NCBI GenBank assembly: GCA_017990305.1
Contig: JAGNOB010000167.1
Span: 1-5,265 of the forward strand
Length of the DNA stretch: 5,265 nt
Direction of reading: 5' to 3'
Source of the DNA: Leucobacter sp.
Lineage (GTDB): Bacteria > Actinomycetota > Actinomycetes > Actinomycetales > Microbacteriaceae
Shown: positions 1 through 5,265 of the stretch, piece by piece
Layout: each line of letters starts with the position of its first letter
How positions within the stretch are numbered: the first letter of the stretch is position 1
Made by a program: the position numbers and the translations under genes
Notes under the pieces: model-generated
What the model saw: the letters and a program-made list of their open reading frames with translations, nothing else
Told to the model about the DNA's origin: nothing
Databases searched by the model: none

Positions 1-49
1 CGTTGAGGGCGCGGGTGACGATGCCGATGAAATCGAAGGTCAGGCTCAT
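1..49 (-). CDS. N-terminus of a probable VOC/glyoxalase-family protein (partial)
   Basis: The reverse strand from an ATG at 49-47 reads MSLTFDFIGIVTRALN and is still open at the left edge, so only 16 residues are visible. A start of this kind (short hydrophobic strand, F-[IV]-G-I-V, then a basic residue) resembles the first beta strand of vicinal-oxygen-chelate (glyoxalase/bleomycin-resistance fold) proteins. Metal ligands and the rest of the fold lie outside the window, so no substrate can be proposed. There is no convincing Shine-Dalgarno sequence before the ATG. Instead a TAAGCT -10-like hexamer lies 6 bases upstream, which suggests leaderless translation. The gene points the same way as the siderophore reductase gene, 96 bases downstream of that gene's stop, but appears to have its own promoter. 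The family assignment rests on a very short segment and could be wrong. Confidence 0.42.
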   Translation of the reverse strand, partial: MSLTFDFIGIVTRALN

Positions 50-55
50 GAGACA

Positions 56-61
56 AGCTTA
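56..61 (-). promoter_or_regulatory. Candidate -10 element for a leaderless transcript of the left-edge gene
   Basis: Read on the minus strand, TAAGCT (61 to 56) fits the actinobacterial -10 pattern TANNNT. It is followed by exactly six bases (TGTCTC) and then the ATG at 49. Transcription starting about 7 bases after the hexamer would begin at the A of the start codon, giving an mRNA without a 5' leader. This fits the lack of a Shine-Dalgarno sequence there. No good -35 hexamer is seen 16-18 bases upstream. The same hexamer and spacing precede uvrA. Confidence 0.4.
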
Positions 62-102
62 AGCCCGAGAAAGGATTGTGCTACGGCGATCATGCGCCGC
101 GC

Positions 103-120
103 GCCGACAATGGAGTCGGC
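103..120 (-). repeat. Second stem-loop downstream of the siderophore reductase gene
   Basis: GCCGAC (103-108) and GTCGGC (115-120) form a perfect 6-bp inverted repeat around the 6-base loop AATGGA. On the minus strand it follows directly after the larger stem-loop at 122-149. There is no T-rich run after it in the direction of transcription, so it is not a classical intrinsic terminator. The two hairpins together may mark the 3' end of the reductase transcript or protect it. This is inferred from position and pairing only. Confidence 0.4.
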
Positions 121-121
121 C

Positions 122-149
122 CTAGATCTTGGGCCGCCGCCCGATCTAG
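122..149 (-). terminator. Possible U-tract-less terminator hairpin overlapping the SIP stop codon
   Basis: CTAGATC (122-128) pairs with GATCTAG (143-149), and inside it GGGC (131-134) pairs with GCCC (139-142). This gives an 11-bp stem with a 2-base bulge (TT at 129-130) and a CGCC loop. The TAG stop codon of the reductase gene (148 to 146 on the minus strand) lies in one arm. No T-tract follows on the minus strand. Hairpin-only terminators have been proposed for high-GC actinobacteria, so a terminator role is plausible. A 3'-end stabiliser is the alternative. An overlapping 10-bp palindrome, GATCTAGATC (143-152), could pair differently. Confidence 0.45.
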
Positions 150-982
150 ATCTGCCCGATGGGTTCCCGCTTCTCTGCCTGGAAACGGTCCTCGCGCCGA
201 CCGTACGCCCAGTACGGAGAGAGCGACAGCTGCGAGCGGTCGATGCCGCGCTCGTCGGTGAAGTATGGCCGCAGCGACTTCATCGCACTGCGCTCTCCGT
301 GCACGAAGACTTGGACCCGGCCGGGGAGCCACTCGGCGGCGCGTACAGCGTCGACGAGAATCGTCGATGTCCCAGCGGCTGTCTCGCCGCGGAACAACCA
401 GGTCACCTCGATGCCCTCGGGGGCCACGAGCTCAAGCACGTCGGCCTCGTCCGCCACCTCGATGAAGACGGAGCCGCGCGCGTCGGTCGGCATCGCCTCG
501 AGTGCCGATGCAATCGCAGGGATCGCCGACTCGTCCCCGCCGAGGAGGTGCCAGTCGGCCTCGGGGTCGGGCGCATAGCCGCCACCAATACCGCGGAGCA
601 CGACGTGGTCGCCCGGCTTGGCTGCATCTGCCCATGGGCCAGCGAGGCCTTCGTCGCCGTGCACGACGAAGTCAATCCAAACCTCGCCGGCATCGTGGTC
701 AATGCGCCGCACGGTGTACGTGCGTGTCGAGGGGAGTTGCTCAGCGGGGAGCTCGTCGCGGAGAGCCTCGAGGTCATACGGCGGAGTGAGCGTCGTACCC
801 GGCTGCTGGAAGAGCATCTTGCTGTAGGCATCGGTGAATCCGCTGACCTCGATATCGGCCATACCGGGGCCGCCGGCAATAATGCGCACGAGGTGGGGGC
901 TGAGCTGCACGCGTTCCTTCACCTCGAGCACGATCTGCGGCCGAGCTGGGCGCTGGGTGGGTGCGGAAGGCTGTGCAGTCAT
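146..982 (-). CDS. Siderophore-interacting protein (FAD-dependent ferric-siderophore reductase, SIP/ViuB family)
   Basis: This 278-residue cytoplasmic flavoprotein, a usual length for the family, is expected to reduce Fe(III) in imported siderophore complexes so that the iron is released. The N-terminal FAD-binding barrel (about residues 18-135) carries the flavin motif RTYT at 87-90, then VHGDEGLAGPW (107-117) and PGDHVVLRG (123-131). The C-terminal SIP domain (about 142-275) has GGDESAIPAI (148-157), VFVHGE (225-230) and the typical end SPYWAYGR...FQAEKRE (255-273). There is no signal peptide or membrane segment. The ATG at 982 is supported by GAGG at 993-990 with a 7-base spacer. The gene is divergent from uvrA and is not accompanied by siderophore transport or synthesis genes in the window. 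Whether the electron donor is NAD(P)H or ferredoxin cannot be told from what I see. I see no DtxR/IdeR-type iron box in front of it. Family assignment is secure and the exact siderophore is unknown. Confidence 0.93.
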   Translation of the reverse strand: MTAQPSAPTQRPARPQIVLEVKERVQLSPHLVRIIAGGPGMADIEVSGFTDAYSKMLFQQPGTTLTPPYDLEALRDELPAEQLPSTRTYTVRRIDHDAGEVWIDFVVHGDEGLAGPWADAAKPGDHVVLRGIGGGYAPDPEADWHLLGGDESAIPAIASALEAMPTDARGSVFIEVADEADVLELVAPEGIEVTWLFRGETAAGTSTILVDAVRAAEWLPGRVQVFVHGERSAMKSLRPYFTDERGIDRSQLSLSPYWAYGRREDRFQAEKREPIGQI

Positions 983-989
983 GGGGGTA

Positions 990-993
990 CCTC
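990..993 (-). promoter_or_regulatory. Ribosome binding site of the siderophore reductase gene
   Basis: On the minus strand GAGG (within AATGAGG) is followed by a 7-base spacer (TACCCCC) and the ATG at 982. This fixes the start and indicates that this gene, unlike the two neighbouring starts, is translated from a leadered mRNA. Confidence 0.65.
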
Positions 994-995
994 AT

Positions 996-1006
996 TCATC
1001 AGATGA
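996..1006. repeat. Short palindrome upstream of the siderophore reductase gene
   Basis: TCATC-A-GATGA is an 11-base perfect inverted repeat with a single central base, just upstream of the SIP Shine-Dalgarno. Its position is suitable for an operator, but it does not match the DtxR/IdeR iron-box pattern and is short enough to occur by chance. Confidence 0.25.
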
Positions 1007-1081
1007 TTTATCGCAACATCCAGCTTCCCACACCGGGCCGCGCAAAGCCAGGAGTCAGCGCGGGGCGAACACCCAGATTTC

Positions 1082-1097
1082 TAGTACACACGTTCGA
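1082..1097 (+). promoter_or_regulatory. Probable LexA (SOS) box in front of uvrA
   Basis: TAGTAC-ACAC-GTTCGA matches the Gram-positive/actinobacterial SOS-box pattern TCGAAC-N4-GTTCGA. The right half is perfect and the left half matches at 4 of 6 bases, for 10 of 12 informative positions. It lies 31 bases before the uvrA GTG, covering the expected -35 zone of the promoter whose -10 candidate is at 1117-1122, so bound LexA would block RNA polymerase. uvrA is a classical SOS gene in many bacteria. The site is seen in the sequence and LexA binding is inferred. Confidence 0.6.
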
Positions 1098-1116
1098 ATT
1101 CTGTGGCGGGAGACGC

Positions 1117-1122
1117 TAAGCT
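1117..1122 (+). promoter_or_regulatory. Candidate -10 element for leaderless transcription of uvrA
   Basis: TAAGCT fits TANNNT. Six bases (GGGGGA) separate it from the GTG at 1129, so a transcript starting about 7 bases after the hexamer would begin at the start codon itself. The purine run directly touching the GTG is too close to act as a Shine-Dalgarno, which supports the leaderless reading. The -35 zone (about 1093-1099, TTCGAAT) is a poor match to TTGACA and overlaps the SOS box. Confidence 0.45.
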
Positions 1123-1128
1123 GGGGGA

Positions 1129-4100
1129 GTGACTTCACAGAGCAAAACACCGATCCGCTCCTCTGCGGCGCACGCCCACATCAGCGTGCAGGGCGCCAGG
1201 GTACACAATCTCAAGAACGTCGATCTGTCGATCCCGCGCGACTCGCTCGTCGTGTTCACGGGGCTCTCAGGCAGCGGCAAGTCGAGCCTTGCGTTCGACA
1301 CAATCTTCGCCGAGGGGCAGCGCCGCTACGTCGAGTCACTGAGCGCCTATGCGCGGCAGTTCCTCGGCCAGGTGGATCGGCCAGACGTTGACTTCATCGA
1401 GGGCCTCAGCCCAGCGGTCTCGATCGATCAGAAATCGACGAACCGCAACCCGCGCTCGACAGTCGGCACGATCACCGAGATCTACGACTACATGCGCCTG
1501 CTCTGGGCGCGCATCGGCATCCCACACTGCGCCGTCTGTGGTGAGCGCATCGAGTCCCAGACCGTGCAGCAGATCGCAGACAGGCTCATGCAACTTGAGG
1601 AGCGCACCCGCTTCCAAGTGCTCGCGCCCGTCGTGAGCAAGAAGAAGGGCGAGTTCGTCGACCTCTTCCAGGAGCTCGCGGCCACCGGCTACTCCCGAGC
1701 GATCGTCGACGGTGAGCTCATCCAGCTCAGTGATCCGCCCAAGCTCAAGAAGCAGATTAAGCACGACATCTCCGTCGTCATCGACAGGCTTGTTGCCTCG
1801 CCAGAGGGGCTCGGCCGCCTGACCGATTCGCTTGAGACTGCGCTGCGCCTCGCGGACGGCACCGTCGAGATCGATTACGTTGACCGCGATGAGAAGGCCG
1901 ACGACCGTACCCAGCTCTTCTCCGAGCACCTTTCGTGCCCGAACCAGCACCCTGTCCAGCTCACCGAAATCGAGCCGAGAACGTTCTCGTTCAACGCGCC
2001 GTTCGGTGCGTGCCCGACGTGCTCGGGCCTCGGCACGAGCATGTCGGTGGATGAGGATCTCGTGCTCGGCGACCCCGAGCTCTCCATCAACGAGGGCGTC
2101 ATCATCCCCTGGACGAGCCAGGGCAAGAGTCTCTACCAGTACTACGAGAAGCTCCTCGTTGGTCTCTCGAAAGACCTCGACTTCTCACTGAAGACGCCGT
2201 GGGGCGAGCTCAGTGAGGACGTCAAGGAGGCGGTGCTCCGTGGCAACGACTTCAAGGTCAACGTGCGCTGGAAGAACCGTTTCGGTCGCGAGGTGAAGTA
2301 CACGAGCGGCTTTGAGGGTGTCATTCCATTCATCGAGCGCCAGTACGAGGAAGCGGAGAGCGATAACCGGCGCGAGCGCTGGAGCGAGTTCCTCCGCGAG
2401 GTTCCCTGCCATGTCTGCCAGGGCCAGCGACTCAAGCCAGAGGTCCTCGCGGTCACTGTCGACGACGAATCGATTGCGAGCGTCGGCGAGTTCAGTCTGC
2501 TCGACGCCAAGGGCTTCTTTGACGGCGTTGAACTCAGCGAGCGCGACGCAAAGATCGCGGCGCAGGTGCTCCGTGAGATCCGTCTGCGTTTCGACTTCCT
2601 CATCGAGGTCGGCCTCGGCTATCTCACGCTTGCCCGCGCTGCCGGCACACTCTCTGGCGGCGAGGCGCAGCGGATCAGGCTTGCTACGCAGATCGGCTCC
2701 GGGCTCACCGGCGTACTCTACGTGCTCGACGAGCCCTCAATCGGACTCCACCAGCGCGACAACCGCCGTCTCATCGAGACACTCATCAAACTTCGCGATC
2801 TAGGCAACACGCTCATCGTCGTTGAGCACGACGAGGAGACCATCGAGGCCGCCGACTGGCTCGTCGACATCGGGCCGGGCGCCGGCATTGAAGGCGGAAC
2901 CGTCGTGCATTCGGGGCTTCTTCCCGAGCTCCGGGACAACACGAACTCGGTCACCGGCGACTACCTTGCGGGTCGCCGCGCTATCGAGACCCCAAAGCAG
3001 CGCCGCAAGCTCGACAAGTCCCGCGAACTGAAGGTCGTTGGCGCGCGCTCAAACAACCTGCAAAACGTCGACGCGACGTTCCCGCTCGGCGTGATGACCG
3101 CAGTCACGGGCGTCTCTGGCTCGGGCAAGTCGACGCTGGTCAACGACGTTCTATACCGGGTGCTCGCCAACCAGCTCAACGGCGCACGCATGGTGCCTGG
3201 CAAACATACCCGCGTGACCGGCCTCGAGCACCTCGACAAGGTTGTGCACGTCGACCAGGCACCGATTGGGCGCACACCGCGGTCGAACCCGGCGACCTAC
3301 ACCGGCGTGTTCGACAAGATCCGCAACCTGTTCGCGGAGACCCAGGAGTCGAAGACCCGGGGTTACCTCGCTGGGCGCTTCAGCTTCAACGTCAAGGGTG
3401 GCCGCTGCGAGGCGTGCTCGGGCGACGGCACGCTGAAGATCGAGATGAACTTCCTCCCGGACGTCTACGTTGCCTGCGAGGTCTGCGACGGGAAACGCTA
3501 TAACCGAGAGACGCTCCAGGTCCGCTACAAGGGCAAGAACATCGCCGAGGTGCTTGAAATGCCGATCGCCGAAGCGGAGAAGTTCTTCGAGCCGATCTCG
3601 TCGATCCACCGGTTCATGAAGACCCTGGTTGACGTCGGGCTCGGCTATGTCAGGCTCGGGCAGAGCGCGACTACGCTCTCTGGCGGCGAAGCACAGCGCG
3701 TGAAGCTCGCAACCGAACTGCAGAAGCGCTCAAACGGTCGCAGCATCTACGTGCTCGACGAACCGACGACTGGCCTCCACTTTGAGGACGTGCGCAAGCT
3801 CTTGCTTGTGCTCAACGGCCTCGTGGACAAGGGCAATACGGTGATCACCATTGAGCACAACCTTGATGTGATCCGCAGCGCAGACTGGGTCATCGATCTC
3901 GGCCCCGAGGGCGGGTCAGGCGGCGGCACGATTCTGACGACTGGAACACCCGAACAGGTCGCGAAGCATGCCGAAAGCCACACTGGCCAGTTTCTCGCGG
4001 AGGCGCTTGCAAAGGCGCCCATCGCGAAGACGGTTACTCGAATCACTGCGACGCCTGCCGCTGTGAAACCTGCTGGCACAACGAAGGCGGCCGCAACCAA

Positions 4101-4188
4101 GGCCGCGGCGACGAAGAAAACTGCCAAGAAGCCCGCTGCTAAGAAGCCCGCCGCTAAGAAGGCAGCGACAGAGAAGAAGTCAGCGTAG
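1129..4188 (+). CDS. uvrA: Excinuclease ABC subunit A (UvrA)
   Basis: UvrA is the dimeric DNA-damage sensor of nucleotide excision repair. It loads UvrB at lesions using two ABC-type ATPase modules. Visible motifs of the first module are Walker [10 protein letters not shown] (45-53), signature [13 protein letters not shown] (508-520), Walker [12 protein letters not shown] (531-541) and H567. In the second they are Walker [11 protein letters not shown] (661-670), signature [13 protein letters not shown] (850-862), Walker [12 protein letters not shown] (874-884) and H910. Likely zinc ligands are C134/C137 with C427/C430, C270/H274 with C295/C298, and C760/C763 with C783/C786. The UvrB-binding and insertion domains lie between the halves of the first module. 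At 1019 residues it is longer than E. coli UvrA (940), because residues from about 962 onward form a low-complexity Lys/Ala/Pro/Thr tail. The GTG at 1129 is the only sensible start: the next in-frame candidate (codon 20) is already inside the conserved [14 protein letters not shown] segment. The gene is followed 28 bases later by uvrC and is probably LexA-controlled. Confidence 0.98.
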   Translation: MTSQSKTPIRSSAAHAHISVQGARVHNLKNVDLSIPRDSLVVFTGLSGSGKSSLAFDTIFAEGQRRYVESLSAYARQFLGQVDRPDVDFIEGLSPAVSIDQKSTNRNPRSTVGTITEIYDYMRLLWARIGIPHCAVCGERIESQTVQQIADRLMQLEERTRFQVLAPVVSKKKGEFVDLFQELAATGYSRAIVDGELIQLSDPPKLKKQIKHDISVVIDRLVASPEGLGRLTDSLETALRLADGTVEIDYVDRDEKADDRTQLFSEHLSCPNQHPVQLTEIEPRTFSFNAPFGACPTCSGLGTSMSVDEDLVLGDPELSINEGVIIPWTSQGKSLYQYYEKLLVGLSKDLDFSLKTPWGELSEDVKEAVLRGNDFKVNVRWKNRFGREVKYTSGFEGVIPFIERQYEEAESDNRRERWSEFLREVPCHVCQGQRLKPEVLAVTVDDESIASVGEFSLLDAKGFFDGVELSERDAKIAAQVLREIRLRFDFLIEVGLGYLTLARAAGTLSGGEAQRIRLATQIGSGLTGVLYVLDEPSIGLHQRDNRRLIETLIKLRDLGNTLIVVEHDEETIEAADWLVDIGPGAGIEGGTVVHSGLLPELRDNTNSVTGDYLAGRRAIETPKQRRKLDKSRELKVVGARSNNLQNVDATFPLGVMTAVTGVSGSGKSTLVNDVLYRVLANQLNGARMVPGKHTRVTGLEHLDKVVHVDQAPIGRTPRSNPATYTGVFDKIRNLFAETQESKTRGYLAGRFSFNVKGGRCEACSGDGTLKIEMNFLPDVYVACEVCDGKRYNRETLQVRYKGKNIAEVLEMPIAEAEKFFEPISSIHRFMKTLVDVGLGYVRLGQSATTLSGGEAQRVKLATELQKRSNGRSIYVLDEPTTGLHFEDVRKLLLVLNGLVDKGNTVITIEHNLDVIRSADWVIDLGPEGGSGGGTILTTGTPEQVAKHAESHTGQFLAEALAKAPIAKTVTRITATPAAVKPAGTTKAAATKAAATKKTAKKPAAKKPAAKKAATEKKSA
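4081..4185 (+). repeat. Seven 15-bp units encoding the Lys/Ala pentapeptide tail of UvrA
   Basis: The last 35 residues of UvrA (985-1019) split into seven pentads: [35 protein letters not shown]. Lysine is second in every pentad. At DNA level the copies at 4126-4140 and 4141-4155 are identical at 14 of 15 bases, so the tract looks like a recent tandem duplication and may vary in copy number between strains. The composition resembles the histone-H1-like (K)KPAAK tails of actinobacterial nucleoid proteins. Added DNA binding is an inference. Confidence 0.8.
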
Positions 4189-4220
4189 TGGCAACCAGGA
4201 TTGCGAGAATGCGCTCGTGA
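4188..4220 (+). other. Ten-residue ORF bridging uvrA and uvrC (possible coupling ORF)
   Basis: A GTG at 4188 shares its first base with the uvrA TAG stop (TAGTG) and opens MATRIARMRS, ending at the TGA 4218-4220. That TGA overlaps the uvrC start as GTGA. An internal ATG at 4209 has AGGA at 4197-4200, an 8-base spacing, so a three-codon version (MRS) is also possible. The purine run GAGAAGAAG (4171-4179) lies 8 bases before the GTG. Ribosomes passing from uvrA could be delivered to uvrC in this way. Chance is a serious alternative because the gap is so short. Confidence 0.25.
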
Positions 4221-5265
4221 CAGACGACCCGCTTCGAGGAAGCCAAGGCGCCGGGGACACCCCCGGCGCCTCCGGCGTTCTCGCAGACCCTCGTGACGCC
4301 TTCAAACCGGCCGCGGGTGAGATCCCGACCAGCCCCGGCGTGTACCGCTTCTCCGACAGGCACGGTCGAGTGCTGTACATCGGCAAGGCGAAGAACCTCA
4401 GGGCTCGACTCTCGAATTATTTCCAGCCGATGCACTCACTCATGCCTCGGACGAGACGTATGTTGTCGCTCGCAGCAAACGTCGACTGGACTGTCGTTGC
4501 GAGCGACACTGAATCGCTCGTGCTCGAGCACACCTGGATTACCGAGTACAAGCCGCCGTTCAACGTCCAGTTCAAGGACGACAAAACCTACCCGTATCTG
4601 GCAGTGACGCTCGCTGAGCAGGCCCCTCGACTCATCATCACGCGCAACGAGCGGATCAAGGGGGCGAAGTACTTCGGCCCCTACCCGAAGGTCTGGGCGA
4701 TCCGCGAGACCGCGGCACTATTGCAGCAGGCATTTCCGATCCGCACCTGCAATGACGCCGACTACAAGCGAGCCATGACGAGCGGGAAGCCGTGCCTCGC
4801 AGGCCAAATTGGACGCTGCTCAGGGCCCTGCTCACACAAGGTCACGGTTGCGGAGCATCGTGAGCGAGTGAGTGAGCTCGTCGCTTTTCTCGGCGGAAAC
4901 TACCAGGCGCAATTCCGTCGGCTGCAGCGTGAGATGAAAGATGCGGCGGGGGAGCAGCGTTACGAGGACGCTGCCAGACTCCGCGACCAGGTCGCTGCTG
5001 TTGAGCACGTTATGGAAAAGAACGCAATCGTTCTAGGTCACGAGGTCGACGTTGATGCCTTCGGGCTACGGGTCGACGAGCTCTCGGCTGCACTGCACCA
5101 ATTCATTATTCGGGGTGGCAGAGTGCGGGGCGAGCGCAGCTGGATCGTGGACGTCGAACTCGACGACTCGCCCGGCAGGCTACTCGAGCAAGTCTTGCAG
5201 ACAGCGTACGAGGACGATCGGGAGCCCCCGCCAGAGGTACTCGTTCCGCAGCTCCCCGACGGTCT
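4217..5265 (+). CDS. uvrC: Excinuclease ABC subunit C (UvrC), 5' part, truncated by the window edge
   Basis: UvrC binds the UvrB-DNA complex and cuts the damaged strand on both sides of the lesion. The 349 visible residues begin with a non-conserved, Gly/Pro-rich leader (1-34). The GIY-YIG nuclease domain responsible for the 3' incision follows: PGVY (40-43), YIGKAKNLRAR (54-64), the catalytic Glu E104 in LVLEH, then KPPFNV (112-117). Four cysteines, C178, C193, C201 and C205 (RCSGPC), match the UvrC cysteine cluster reported to bind an Fe-S centre. A UVR helix pair (about 233-270, with EDAARLRDQV at 250-259) contacts UvrB. The RNase H-like 5'-incision domain begins near 278 and is cut off, so the second catalytic site and the HhH domain are not seen. 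The GTG at 4217 is the only in-frame start before the conserved core. Its own Shine-Dalgarno is weak (GAGA at 4205-4208). It is very probably co-transcribed with uvrA. Confidence 0.96.
   Translation, partial: MTDDPLRGSQGAGDTPGASGVLADPRDAFKPAAGEIPTSPGVYRFSDRHGRVLYIGKAKNLRARLSNYFQPMHSLMPRTRRMLSLAANVDWTVVASDTESLVLEHTWITEYKPPFNVQFKDDKTYPYLAVTLAEQAPRLIITRNERIKGAKYFGPYPKVWAIRETAALLQQAFPIRTCNDADYKRAMTSGKPCLAGQIGRCSGPCSHKVTVAEHRERVSELVAFLGGNYQAQFRRLQREMKDAAGEQRYEDAARLRDQVAAVEHVMEKNAIVLGHEVDVDAFGLRVDELSAALHQFIIRGGRVRGERSWIVDVELDDSPGRLLEQVLQTAYEDDREPPPEVLVPQLPDG
4246..4271 (+). repeat. Perfect 11-bp GC hairpin inside the 5' coding region of uvrC
   Basis: The arm AGGCGCCGGGG (4246-4256) is the exact reverse complement of CCCCGGCGCCT (4261-4271), around the 4-base loop ACAC. 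It covers uvrC codons 10-19, which encode the poorly conserved leader, beginning 29 bases after the first base of the GTG. No T-tract follows it. The possible roles are attenuation of read-through from uvrA, slowing of translation, or an mRNA processing or stability element. All three are inferred from structure and place only. Confidence 0.7.

Larger units (their letters stand above)
983..1128. promoter_or_regulatory. Divergent intergenic control region between the SIP gene and uvrA
   Basis: These 146 bases separate two divergently transcribed genes. From left to right they hold the SIP Shine-Dalgarno (990-993), a small palindrome TCATC-A-GATGA (996-1006), an AT-richer patch (to about 1011), a GC-rich middle with no recognised motif, an isolated GCGAAC half-site (1065-1070), the SOS-box-like sequence (1082-1097) and the uvrA -10 candidate (1117-1122). 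I found no confident -35/-10 pair for the SIP gene. Confidence 0.7.

Noticed and set aside
92..1006. A 304-codon open frame on the plus strand across the siderophore reductase gene
   Set aside because: It lies opposite a gene with clear family motifs. Its protein shows no recognisable domain, and long antisense frames are expected in high-GC DNA.
1106..1112. CGGGAG as Shine-Dalgarno for uvrA
   Set aside because: It ends about 17 bases before the GTG, which is too far. The purine run at 1123-1128 touches the GTG, which is too close. The leaderless reading explains both.
1186..1188. Alternative uvrA start at codon 20 (GTG)
   Set aside because: It would remove the first residues of the conserved [14 protein letters not shown] strand. 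It also fits the promoter layout less well than the GTG at 1129.
834..1391. A 185-codon plus-strand frame spanning the divergent promoter and the start of uvrA
   Set aside because: It overlaps the SIP gene antisense and uvrA out of frame, and its translation is low-complexity Arg/Ser-rich with no family resemblance.
1336..1950. A 204-codon open frame on the minus strand inside uvrA
   Set aside because: It is fully antisense to the conserved UvrA coding sequence, has no recognisable protein motif and has no supported start. It mirrors the codon bias of uvrA.
4081..4185. The 15-bp repeats as a CRISPR array or mobile-element end
   Set aside because: The units are contiguous, in frame and code for Lys/Ala pentads, with no spacers, so they are a coding tandem repeat.
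4246..4271. The GC hairpin as proof that uvrC starts downstream of it
   Set aside because: There is no in-frame ATG, GTG or TTG between the hairpin and the conserved GIY-YIG core, so the hairpin must be inside the coding region if the gene is intact.

Overview
This 5265-base window is a high-GC bacterial chromosome segment, most likely from an actinobacterium. The UvrA sequence has typical actinobacterial features: a CPNQH zinc-ligand motif and a Lys/Ala-rich C-terminal extension. The strong G/C third-position bias, GTG starts and short leaderless-type promoters agree. Microbacteriaceae (for example a Leucobacter-like organism) is my best guess. That guess comes from protein style and is not proven by the sequence.

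Layout. Bases 1-49 (minus strand) hold the first 16 codons of a gene that runs out of the left edge, probably a VOC/glyoxalase-fold protein. Bases 50-145 are intergenic and carry two adjacent stem-loops, one of which contains the stop codon of the next gene. Bases 146-982 (minus) encode a complete siderophore-interacting flavoprotein (ferric-siderophore reductase, SIP/ViuB family). Bases 983-1128 form a divergent control region. It has a Shine-Dalgarno for the SIP gene on the left. On the right it has a LexA/SOS-box-like site plus a -10 element placed so that the uvrA transcript would start at its GTG codon. Bases 1129-4188 (plus) encode full-length UvrA. After a 28-base gap, bases 4217-5265 (plus) encode the first 349 residues of UvrC, cut by the right edge.

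How the genes fit together. uvrA and uvrC look like one nucleotide-excision-repair transcription unit: UvrA finds damage with UvrB, and UvrC makes the dual incision. uvrB is not in the window. The SOS-like box in front of uvrA suggests damage induction. The SIP gene is transcribed away from uvrA and is functionally unrelated (iron release from siderophores).

I see no mobile element, CRISPR array, tRNA or rRNA, and no wholly new gene system. The points most worth a second look are regulatory or structural. They are the matching TAAGCT-N6-start arrangements at two genes, the SOS-like box, the seven-pentad Lys/Ala tail of UvrA, a 10-codon ORF that bridges the uvrA stop and uvrC start, and a perfect 11-bp GC hairpin inside the first codons of uvrC.
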